From assembly GCF_003056305.1 (NCBI RefSeq), contig NZ_PYVX01000001.1, positions 868,001 through 932,000 on the forward strand: DNA of 64,000 nucleotides, in the 5' to 3' direction. The notes under the pieces were generated by a model. It was not told where the DNA came from. It saw nothing but the letters and a program-made list of their open reading frames with translations, and did no database searches. Positions 46,838 through 53,732 of the stretch are shown here, one piece after another (position 1 is the first letter of the stretch; each line of letters begins with the position of its first letter). A program made the translations under genes and the position numbers. Source of the DNA: Halomonas denitrificans (GTDB lineage Bacteria; Pseudomonadota; Gammaproteobacteria; Pseudomonadales; Halomonadaceae).

Positions 46838-47695
46838 ATGCGACACCTATTCACCCTGGCATGCCTGGCCGCTGGCCTGATGACGGGCACGGCCGGCATC
46901 CAGGCACAGGCCGAGCCCTCGCCCGGCAACGACGAGCAGGTCACTATCCAGTCCGGGCCACGCGTGGTCGGTGAGGTCTTCGAGTACGCCACCGGCGGCA
47001 CCACCTATGAGGGCTACCTGGCGCGCAATGCCAGCACCGACCAGCCACAACCGGCGGTCCTGGTGGTGCATGAATGGTGGGGGCTGGACGGCTATGCCCG
47101 TGCCCGGGCCGATCAGCTCGCGGCACTCGGCTTCGTGGCCCTGGCCGTGGACATGTACGGCGATGGCAAGCTCGCCGGTCACCCCGCCGAGGCCAAGGAG
47201 TTCTCCAGCCGGGTGATGCAGGACTGGCCGGCGGCCCGCGCCCGGCTCGAGGCGGCGATGTCCCGGCTGGGCGAGCATCCGGCGGTGGCCGATGGGGGCA
47301 TGGCAGCGATCGGCTACTGTTTCGGCGGCAGCGTGGTCATGAACATGGCGCTGTCCGGCATGCCACTCGAGGCCGCCATCAGCTTTCACGGGGTGCCGAC
47401 GGTGGCGGTGAACATGCCCCAGGCCTTCGCAGGCAGCGTGCGCATCCACAATGGCGCCGAGGACGGCTTCGTCGCCCGCGACGACCTGGTGGCGATGGCC
47501 CGCGCCCTCAAGGCCCAGGGGGCCGACGTCAAGGTGACGAACTATCCCCTGGCCCGGCACAGCTTCACGAACCCGGAGGCCGATGCGCTGGCCACCCAGC
47601 ACGACCTGCCGCTGGCCTATGATGCCGCCGCCGATGCATCCTCCTGGCAGGCGGCGCTACTGACCCTGGACGCCACCCTCAACGACAACGACTGA
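46838..47695 (+). CDS. Dienelactone-hydrolase-family protein, exported
   Basis: Alpha/beta hydrolase of 285 residues with a signal peptide (LACLAAGLMTGTAGIQAQA), so probably periplasmic. The catalytic triad is the family's Cys-Asp-His: AIGYCFGGSVVMN (nucleophile Cys), EDGFVARDD and YPLARHSFTNPEAD. VLVVHEWWGLDGYARARAD is typical of the DLH family. AAGGAG lies nine bases before ATG 46838. An earlier GTG would put a basic extension before the signal peptide and is not favoured. The substrate is unknown; it may have no link to nitrate metabolism. Confidence 0.88.
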   Translation: MRHLFTLACLAAGLMTGTAGIQAQAEPSPGNDEQVTIQSGPRVVGEVFEYATGGTTYEGYLARNASTDQPQPAVLVVHEWWGLDGYARARADQLAALGFVALAVDMYGDGKLAGHPAEAKEFSSRVMQDWPAARARLEAAMSRLGEHPAVADGGMAAIGYCFGGSVVMNMALSGMPLEAAISFHGVPTVAVNMPQAFAGSVRIHNGAEDGFVARDDLVAMARALKAQGADVKVTNYPLARHSFTNPEADALATQHDLPLAYDAAADASSWQAALLTLDATLNDND

Positions 47696-47732
47696 TGGGC
47701 CGCGGCAGGCTACGGGCCCGGGGCCGCCACCC

Positions 47733-48650
47733 TCAGCGGTGGCAGGCCTGGCCCGGCGCCACGGCCGCCGGGCTGGTCTCGACCATGCGTACCACGCTAC
47801 CGACCACGATCAGGCAGGGTGAGGGCAACGGTGAGGCCGCCAGCCTGCCCGGCATGTCGGACAGGGTGCCGGTCAGGGCGACCTGGTCGGGCAGGCTGGC
47901 ATTAGCCACCAGCATGATTGGCCAGTCGTCAGGCAGCCCGGCACCACGCAGGCCGGCGCAGATGGCCGCGACCTTGGCCAGGCCCATGTAGAACACCAGG
48001 GTCTCGTCGCGCCGGGCCAGCGCGGCCCAGTCCGGGGCACCGCCCTCCCGGCACAGCTGGGCGGTGATGAAGCGCAGCTGCTGGGCGTGGCCACGGTCGG
48101 TCAGCGGTATGCCCATGGAGGCGCAGGCCCCCGAGGCGGCGGTGATGCCGGGCACGATGTGTGCCGGCACCCCGGCCTCGGCCAGCGCCGCGAGCTCCTC
48201 GCCCATGCGCCCGAACACCCCGGGGTCCCCTCCCTTGAGACGCACCACCGCCTTGCCCTGCCGCGCCAGGTCGACCAGCAGGGCACCGATCTCGGCCTGG
48301 GGCACGCTGTGATGGCCGCTGGCCTTGCCCACGTAATAGCGCTCGCCACCAGAAGGCACCAGGGCCAGCACGTCATCGCCCACCAGGCGGTCGTAGACCA
48401 CGGCGTCGGCCTGCGTGAGCAACCGCGCCGCCTTGAGCGTCAACAGCTCCGCATCGCCACACCCGGCGCCCACCAGGTAGACGCTGCCAGGCCGACACTC
48501 GCCGCCCAGCGGCAGGCTCGGCTCGCGTCCGTCGGCCCTGGGGCCCTTCAGCTCGGCCAAAAAGCGAGTGACGCCCATGCCCAGCCGGGCCAGGCCACCC
48601 AGGGCGTCAGGCCACTTGTACTGTTTCCGGCTTTTGCTCAGAACGCGCAT
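47733..48650 (-). CDS. cobA: Uroporphyrinogen-III C-methyltransferase (SUMT)
   Basis: Makes precorrin-2, precursor of the sirohaem used by NirB. It has 305 residues: an unusual N-terminal extension of about 55 residues precedes the SUMT domain, which starts GSVYLVGAGCGDAELLTLKA and contains YDRLVGDDVLALVPSGGERY, VRLKGGDPGVFGRMGEE, VPGITAASGACASMGIPLT and VFYMGL. There are no CysG-type oxidase or ferrochelatase domains, so those steps must be encoded elsewhere. The start ATG lies inside the nasA 3' end (44-base overlap), with GAGGAGG upstream, so it is expressed with nasA. Confidence 0.92.
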   Translation of the reverse strand: MRVLSKSRKQYKWPDALGGLARLGMGVTRFLAELKGPRADGREPSLPLGGECRPGSVYLVGAGCGDAELLTLKAARLLTQADAVVYDRLVGDDVLALVPSGGERYYVGKASGHHSVPQAEIGALLVDLARQGKAVVRLKGGDPGVFGRMGEELAALAEAGVPAHIVPGITAASGACASMGIPLTDRGHAQQLRFITAQLCREGGAPDWAALARRDETLVFYMGLAKVAAICAGLRGAGLPDDWPIMLVANASLPDQVALTGTLSDMPGRLAASPLPSPCLIVVGSVVRMVETSPAAVAPGQACHR

Positions 48651-51357
48651 GGGCACCCTCCTCTTCGGCACTGTCTTCGATCAGGGACTTGATTTCGGGG
48701 ATACAACTGCCGCACTGGGTGCCACAGGCAAGCCTCGCACCCAGTGCCTCGACACTGCGGTCACCGGCGTGGATGGCCTCGACGATGGCCCTCTGCCCGA
48801 CCTGGTGGCAGCTGCATACCAGCGGTCCACGGTCGGCCTCACCCGCATCGCAACCGGCCAGCAGCCGGCGACGCATATCGCTACCCAGCTGCGCCTCGGC
48901 GAAGCGCTCATCGAGCCAGGCCAGCCCCGGCAGCTCGGCGGGCGGGGCCACCATCAGCCACCAGCGCAGGCGTCCGTCCTCGATGCCCGCGGCGCGCAGA
49001 CGGCCGCTGGCGGGGTCGTCACACCACAGGGTGGGCGCCGCGGGCAGCCACTCCTGCACCCAGGCCAGCCAGTCGCGGGGCGCTGTCTCAACGCCGCCGC
49101 CAGCGCTGCTGGGCTCCCCACCGGCCAGTTGCCAACGCCGGCAGTGGGTCAGCGGGATGCGCGCCCAGTAGGCGCCCTCGTCGCGGCCATCGAAGTCGTC
49201 GTCCAGGTCGCCCGCGACCAGCAGGGTGGCCTCCCAGCCCACCGCCAGCGGCTCCAGCGCCACCGCGCCGTGCTTGGACTCAGGCTGGCCGGAGACCGGG
49301 TCGACATGGGCCGCGAGCAGGCTGCCCATGCGTGCCATCCCGCTGTAGCGGTCGGTCCAGTGCATGGGCACGAACACCTCGCCGCGGCGCTGCCCCTTGG
49401 AGACGCGCACCCGGCCGCGATACTCGCCGTCGGCACCGGTCAGCCGCGCCAGCTGCTGGTCGCCCAGGCCGTGTGCCTTGGCATCCTCCGGGGCCACCTC
49501 GATAAACGGCTCGGCGCGGTGGTTCATCAGCCGCGGCGCCCGACCGGTGCGCGTCATGGTGTGCCACTGGTCGCGTACGCGGCCGGTGTTGAGGCGCAGC
49601 GGCCGCGCCTCGCTGAGCGCCTGTGCAGGGCCTGTCGGCCGCACCGCGATCAGCCTGGCCAGGCCATCCGGGGTGGCGAAACGGCCGTCCTCGAACAGCC
49701 GCGCGGTACCGCGGGGCGACGCGGTGGTGACCGGCCACTGGATCGGTGCCAGGGCATCGTAGCCCTCGCGATCCAGCTCACACAGCACAGAGATATCGAA
49801 GACGCGCTCGCCGTCGTTCTCGAACCCGGACAGCCGGGCATGCTCGGCGAAGATCTGCTGCGGGTGGTCGTAGGCGAAGGCCTCGCCGTAGCCCAGGCGA
49901 CGGGCCACCTCGGAGATGATCCACCAATCGTGGCGCGCCTCCCCCGGTGGCGGCAGCAGGCCGCGCTGGCGCGAGATGCGCCGCTCGGAGTTGGTCACGG
50001 TGCCGTCCTTCTCCGACCACGACGAGGCCGGCAGCACGATATCGGCATACGGGAGCAGGTCGGTGTCGGCCATGCACTCGGAGACGATCACCAGCGGACA
50101 CTTGGCCAACGCCGCACGCACACGGTTGGCATCGGGCAGGCTGACCGCCGGATTGGTGGCCATCACCCACAGGGCCTGGACCTCGCCGCGTTCGATGGCC
50201 TCGAACAGCTCGACGGCCTTGTGGCCCGGTCCCTCGGGCAGGGTCGGCACCAGGCTGGCGGTGGTCCAGAAGCGCGCCACCCGATCGATGGCTCCCGGGG
50301 TGTGGTAGTCCATATGGGCGGCCAGCTGGTTGGCGAGCCCGCCCACCTCACGGCCGCCCATGGCGTTGGGCTGGCCGGTGATCGAGAAGGGTCCGGCGCC
50401 GGGCAGGCCGATCTTGCCGCCGGCCAGGTGGCAGTTGATGATGGCGTTACACTTGTCGGTGCCGCTGGACGACTGGTTGATGCCCTGCGAGTACAGGGTC
50501 ACCACGTGCAGCTGACTGGCGAACCAGTAGAAGAAGGTCTCCAGACGCTCTGGGTCGACATCGCAGTCGGCGGCGATGGCCTCGATGCGGATGTCATCCA
50601 CGCGGGCCGCGGCAAGCGCCTCGTCCAGGCCCTGGGTGTGCTTTTCCAGGAAGACCCGGTCGAGCTTGCCCTTGTCGGCCATCCAGGCCAGCAGGCCATT
50701 GAACAGCCGCGCGTCGCTGCCGGGCCTGAGGCCCAGGTAGAGGTCGGCGATCTCGCAGCTGTCGGTGACCCGCGGGTCGATCACCACCACCCGCATCAGC
50801 GGGTTGCGGGTCTTGGCGGTGCGCAGGCGCTGGTAGAGCACCGGATGGTTCCAGGCCAGGTTGGAGCCCACCAGCACCACCAACTCGGCCTCCTCCAGGT
50901 CCTCGTAGCTGCACGGCACGGCATCGGCGCCCAGCGAGCGCTTGTAGGCGGCCACTGCCGAGGCCATGCACAGCCGCGAGTTGGTGTCCAGGTGCGGCGT
51001 ACCGAGGAAGCCCTTGAACAACTTATTGGCAACATAGTAGTCCTCGGTGAGCAGCTGGCCAGACAGGTAGGCCGCCACGGACGGGTTGCCATGGGCGGCA
51101 CGTGTGGTCTGCAACCGCTCGGCGACCGTATCGAGCGCGATGTCCCAGTCGACCTCGACACCATCGACGCGTGGACGGGTCAGGCGGCCGTGATCACCGA
51201 GGGTCTCGGCGAGCGCCGAGCCCTTGACGCACAGACGCCCGTAGTTGGCCGGATGATCGCCGTCGCCTTCCACGTCGGTCAGGCGATTCCCGTCGACGTG
51301 AGCCAGCACGCCACAGCCGACGCCGCAGTATGGACAAGTCGTTCGGGCCTGGTGCAT
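48607..51357 (-). CDS. nasA: Assimilatory nitrate reductase, catalytic subunit, with C-terminal [2Fe-2S] domain
   Basis: Cytosolic molybdopterin enzyme reducing nitrate to nitrite, 916 residues. The N-terminal [4Fe-4S] site is C8-PY-C11-GVG-C15 with a fourth Cys in GRLCVKGSALAETLG. The Mo-bis-MGD domain includes VVLVGSNLAWNHPVL, GINQSSSGTDKCNAIINCHL and TGQPNAMGGREVGGLANQL, and the dinucleotide-binding domain LNTGRVRDQWHTMTRTGRAP. A BFD-like [2Fe-2S] domain at the end (LVCSCHQVGQR...ACGTQCGSC) takes electrons from a reductase, probably the NasC-like protein. The start at 51357 has AAGAGG upstream. A leader with hexaloop hairpin and terminator precedes it. Confidence 0.95.
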   Translation of the reverse strand: MHQARTTCPYCGVGCGVLAHVDGNRLTDVEGDGDHPANYGRLCVKGSALAETLGDHGRLTRPRVDGVEVDWDIALDTVAERLQTTRAAHGNPSVAAYLSGQLLTEDYYVANKLFKGFLGTPHLDTNSRLCMASAVAAYKRSLGADAVPCSYEDLEEAELVVLVGSNLAWNHPVLYQRLRTAKTRNPLMRVVVIDPRVTDSCEIADLYLGLRPGSDARLFNGLLAWMADKGKLDRVFLEKHTQGLDEALAAARVDDIRIEAIAADCDVDPERLETFFYWFASQLHVVTLYSQGINQSSSGTDKCNAIINCHLAGGKIGLPGAGPFSITGQPNAMGGREVGGLANQLAAHMDYHTPGAIDRVARFWTTASLVPTLPEGPGHKAVELFEAIERGEVQALWVMATNPAVSLPDANRVRAALAKCPLVIVSECMADTDLLPYADIVLPASSWSEKDGTVTNSERRISRQRGLLPPPGEARHDWWIISEVARRLGYGEAFAYDHPQQIFAEHARLSGFENDGERVFDISVLCELDREGYDALAPIQWPVTTASPRGTARLFEDGRFATPDGLARLIAVRPTGPAQALSEARPLRLNTGRVRDQWHTMTRTGRAPRLMNHRAEPFIEVAPEDAKAHGLGDQQLARLTGADGEYRGRVRVSKGQRRGEVFVPMHWTDRYSGMARMGSLLAAHVDPVSGQPESKHGAVALEPLAVGWEATLLVAGDLDDDFDGRDEGAYWARIPLTHCRRWQLAGGEPSSAGGGVETAPRDWLAWVQEWLPAAPTLWCDDPASGRLRAAGIEDGRLRWWLMVAPPAELPGLAWLDERFAEAQLGSDMRRRLLAGCDAGEADRGPLVCSCHQVGQRAIVEAIHAGDRSVEALGARLACGTQCGSCIPEIKSLIEDSAEEEGAHARSEQKPETVQVA

Positions 51358-51380
51358 GGCATACCTCTTGATTGCGCAAG

Positions 51381-51434
51381 AAACAAAAAGGCGCCCACCC
51401 TGTCGTGACCCGCAGGTCACCGAGGTTGGACGCC
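51381..51434 (-). terminator. Attenuator (terminator) in the nasA leader
   Basis: Minus strand: outer stem of GGCG/CGCC with GG/CC and GGG/CCC extensions, inner stem GTGACC-TGCG-GGTCAC, followed by TTTTTGTTT, ending only about 25 bases before the nasA start. Placed before rather than after a gene, it must be read through for nasA expression. Confidence 0.8.
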
Positions 51435-51456
51435 GTTGTCATGTTGCCGAAAGGTT

Positions 51457-51486
51457 CACCGCGAGAGCCCTCTTTGGCTCCCGGTG
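51457..51486 (-). promoter_or_regulatory. ANTAR-type hexaloop hairpin in the nasA leader
   Basis: Minus strand CACCG-GGAGCC-AAAGAG-GGCTCTCG-CGGTG: five pairs, a small internal loop, five pairs and the six-base loop AAAGAG (A1, G4). It lies between the predicted transcription start and the attenuator. An alternative GTGG-AGACAAG-CCAC hairpin (51484-51498) overlaps its base and would compete with it. Confidence 0.68.
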
Positions 51487-51505
51487 GCTTGTCTCCACTC
51501 CATGA

Positions 51506-51521
51506 TGCAAGCGATATGCCA
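51506..51521 (-). promoter_or_regulatory. Sigma-54-type promoter for nasA-cobA
   Basis: Minus strand TGGCATATCGCTTGCA: GG-N10-GC spacing and 13 of the conserved positions close to TGGCACG-N4-TTGCA. Transcription should start near 51496, just upstream of the hexaloop hairpin. Confidence 0.78.
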
Positions 51522-51780
51522 CATCTTCCTTTAGGGCCGCCATCGGCCCATGCTGCAGGGCCTCACGGAGGCCAGCAGGATCATGGTGTCACCTGGCGGC
51601 AAGGCCAAAACGCACCATGACACCCCTCATGACGCAGTCTTCGCACCACAGGGAGGCAGGAAACCCGCTGTCGCGAGCCCGGGCCCAGGACGCCTTTTGC
51701 CGACGCCGCCGCTCACCCGGCGACAACGGGGCGCTCCCATGCCCTGTTGTCGTGCACAGCGCCGCTCACTTGTCGCGTCC

Positions 51781-51796
51781 TGGAACATTGCTTGCA
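51781..51796 (+). promoter_or_regulatory. Sigma-54-type promoter for nasT-nasS
   Basis: TGGAACATTGCTTGCA with GG-N10-GC spacing, about 80 bases before the nasT start. A hairpin CTGGCTG / CAGCCAG (51812-51835, loop GCAGAGAAGG) lies just after the expected start. The stretch 51522-51780 shows nothing else I can identify. Confidence 0.65.
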
Positions 51797-51874
51797 TGGA
51801 ACACTGGCTCGCTGGCTGGCAGAGAAGGCAGCCAGCCCCCCATCGATAACATCCACGAGAACGAGCCCAACACC

Positions 51875-52468
51875 ATGCCACCACCGCTCAAGGTCCTACT
51901 TGTCGACGATGAGGTCGTGCGTGCTGCCATGGTCGAGGAAGCCCTGACCAACGAGGGCCATCAGGTCACCTGTCGCCTGCAGAGCCCGGCGAGCCTCAAC
52001 GAGATGGTCGCCCGCCATCAGCCCGACGTGGTGATCATCGACATGGACTCCCCCGATCGCGACACCCTCGACAGCATGGCCGTGCTGAATCGTGAGAATC
52101 CCCGTCCGGTGGTGTTCTTCGCCGACCAGCACGACCCGGACACCATGCAGGCGGCGCTGAAGTCCGGCGTCAGCGCCTATGTCGTGGACGGCCTGGTCCC
52201 CGGCCGGGTCAAGGCCATCATCGAGGTCGCCATCGCCCGCTTCGACTCCTTCCAGTCGATGCGCCAGGAGCTCGACAAGGCACGCAACCAGCTGGCCGAA
52301 CGCAAGCGCATCGAACGCGCCAAGGGGCTGCTGATGAAGCACCAGAGCTGCGACGAGGAACAGGCCTATCGCATGCTGCGCAAGATCGCCATGGACCGCG
52401 GCCAACGCATCGCCGACGTCGCCGAGAGCGTCATCGATATCCTCGAACGCCTGGAGATTGGATCATGA
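51875..52468 (+). CDS. nasT: NasT, ANTAR-domain antiterminator response regulator
   Basis: 197 residues. A receiver domain (VLLVDDEVVRAAMVEEAL, phospho-acceptor region VVIIDMDSPDRDTLD, and Lys absent or moved in AYVVDGLVPGRVK) is followed by a coiled coil and the C-terminal ANTAR RNA-binding domain: AERKRIERAKGLLMKHQSCD then EEQAYRMLRKIAMDRGQRIA. In Azotobacter, Paracoccus and Bradyrhizobium, NasT binds leader hairpins of nitrate genes to prevent termination. The start at 51875 is weakly supported by the ribosome site (GAG) but fits the domain; the frame is open upstream. It overlaps nasS by four bases. Confidence 0.93.
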   Translation: MPPPLKVLLVDDEVVRAAMVEEALTNEGHQVTCRLQSPASLNEMVARHQPDVVIIDMDSPDRDTLDSMAVLNRENPRPVVFFADQHDPDTMQAALKSGVSAYVVDGLVPGRVKAIIEVAIARFDSFQSMRQELDKARNQLAERKRIERAKGLLMKHQSCDEEQAYRMLRKIAMDRGQRIADVAESVIDILERLEIGS

Positions 52469-53508
52469 CCACACTGCAAGATGCCGAGCTCGGCCGCCTG
52501 ACGCTGGGCTTCGTGCCGCTGTTGGACGCGGCCCTGCCGATCATCGCCCGGGAGGGTGGCTTCTTCGACGCCGTGGGACTAGAGGTCATGCTCTCGCGGG
52601 AGAGTGCCTGGTCGACATTGCGCGACAAGGTCGCCGCCGGGCTGCTCGACGGGGCCCAAATGCTCGCTCCGCTGCCGCTGGCCATGAGCCTGGGGCTGGG
52701 ACGCGCGCCCTGCGATACCCTGGCGCCGATCACCCTGAGCCGCAACGGCAACACCATCGTCTTGTCCCGCTCTCTTTCCGAACGCGCCGGCGTGGCTCTC
52801 GGCGATGAGCCGGCCGACAGCGCCCGGGCGCTGGGCGCCTACCTCGCCGCCCACCCCGAGACGCGCCCACGCCTGGGCATGGTCTACCCCTTCTCCTGCC
52901 AGCACTATCAACTGCGCCGGTGGCTGGCGCTGGGCGGCCTCGACCCCGACCAGGACGTCGAGCTCAGCGTGTTGCCGCCACCGCGCATGGTGGAGGCCAT
53001 GCAGGCGGGGGAGATCGACGGGTGCTGTGTCGGCGAACCCTGGGGCAGCCTCGCGGTCGCCCGCGAACTGGGCACCCTCGCCGCCACCGGCGTCCAGCTA
53101 TGGCCCGACCATCCGGAAAAGGTCCTCGGCGTGACGCGCTCCTGGGCCAGGCGCTATCCGGCCACCCTGCAACGCCTGATCGCGGCACTCCTTGACGCCA
53201 GCCGGTGGCTCGCCGCCGATCCCGAGCACCTCCACCAGGCCCGCGAGTGGCTGTCCTTGCCCCCCTACCTGGACCGCTCGGTGGATCATCTCTCCCTGCT
53301 GTCGCTGGGTACGCCCCCCATCGCCCAGCGCCTGTTCGGCGACGATGTGCTGCGTCCGGACCCCACGGCGGCAGGCCACTTCGCCGAGCACATCGACCAG
53401 CACATGCGAAGACATGGCCGCCGGCTCGATCACGCCACCCTAAGCGAGTGCTACAGCCCCGTGCATTTCGATGAGGTAGCGCACCAGCCGAGTGCAGCCC
53501 CTCGCTGA
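52465..53508 (+). CDS. nasS: NasS, nitrate-sensing NrtA-like protein
   Basis: 347-residue cytosolic nitrate/nitrite sensor related to the NrtA/SsuA-type binding proteins but lacking a signal peptide. Without nitrate it holds NasT inactive. Typical segments are LTLGFVPLLDAALPIIAREG, SRESAWSTLRDKVAAGLLDG AQMLAPLPLAMSLGLG (two blocks of one region), GMVYPFSCQHYQLRRWLA and GEIDGCCVGEPWGSLAVARE. Here nasT comes first and nasS second, the reverse of the usual order. The ATG overlaps the nasT stop, indicating coupled synthesis of the pair. Confidence 0.93.
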   Translation: MTTLQDAELGRLTLGFVPLLDAALPIIAREGGFFDAVGLEVMLSRESAWSTLRDKVAAGLLDGAQMLAPLPLAMSLGLGRAPCDTLAPITLSRNGNTIVLSRSLSERAGVALGDEPADSARALGAYLAAHPETRPRLGMVYPFSCQHYQLRRWLALGGLDPDQDVELSVLPPPRMVEAMQAGEIDGCCVGEPWGSLAVARELGTLAATGVQLWPDHPEKVLGVTRSWARRYPATLQRLIAALLDASRWLAADPEHLHQAREWLSLPPYLDRSVDHLSLLSLGTPPIAQRLFGDDVLRPDPTAAGHFAEHIDQHMRRHGRRLDHATLSECYSPVHFDEVAHQPSAAPR

Positions 53509-53584
53509 CCCGACCGATGACGACCCGACACACACCATTGTAAAAAACTGAATTAAAAGAAAATAAAAACCGAGTGGCACATCC

Positions 53585-53600
53585 TGGCTGATCCTTTGCT
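53585..53600 (+). promoter_or_regulatory. Sigma-54-type promoter for the nasC-nirB-nirD operon
   Basis: TGGCTGATCCTTTGCT matches TGGCACG-N4-TTGCT with GG-N10-GC spacing. The predicted start is near 53611. An A/T-rich stretch (53540-53572) lies just upstream. Confidence 0.75.
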
Positions 53601-53622
53601 TCTATTCAGGACAAGAAGCAGG

Positions 53623-53640
53623 GCGGTCAATGGCGACCGT
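53623..53640 (+). promoter_or_regulatory. ANTAR-type hexaloop hairpin in the nasC-nirB leader
   Basis: GCGGTC-AATGGC-GACCGT: five Watson-Crick pairs plus a G-T pair, hexaloop AATGGC with A1 and G4. It starts about 12 bases after the expected transcription start. GACAAG (53610-53615) shortly before it is shared with the nasA leader. Confidence 0.7.
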
Positions 53641-53658
53641 CTCGGCAAAGCGATGACA

Positions 53659-53713
53659 AAGGCGTCTCCGCACTCCCCTTATCAGGGTGTGCCGAGACGC
53701 CTTTTCTTTTTTT
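53659..53713 (+). terminator. Attenuator (terminator) in the nasC-nirB leader
   Basis: AAGGCGTCTC ... GAGACGCCTT 10-bp outer stem, inner GCAC...GTGC and CCC...GGG pairing, followed by TTTCTTTTTTTG. It ends 20 bases before the start codon of the first gene. The strongest intrinsic terminator in the window, and it lies upstream of a gene. Confidence 0.88.
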
Positions 53714-53732
53714 GCGGATTGAGGAGCGCACG

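Noticed and set aside
48568..51408. A 946-codon open frame antisense to nasA
   Set aside because: nasA on the minus strand has full catalytic motifs; the antisense product has no domain and a skewed composition.
53573..53587. TGGCACATCCTGGCT as the sigma-54 promoter of the nasC-nirB operon
   Set aside because: GG to GC spacing is nine, not ten; the adjacent 53585-53600 site has the correct spacing.
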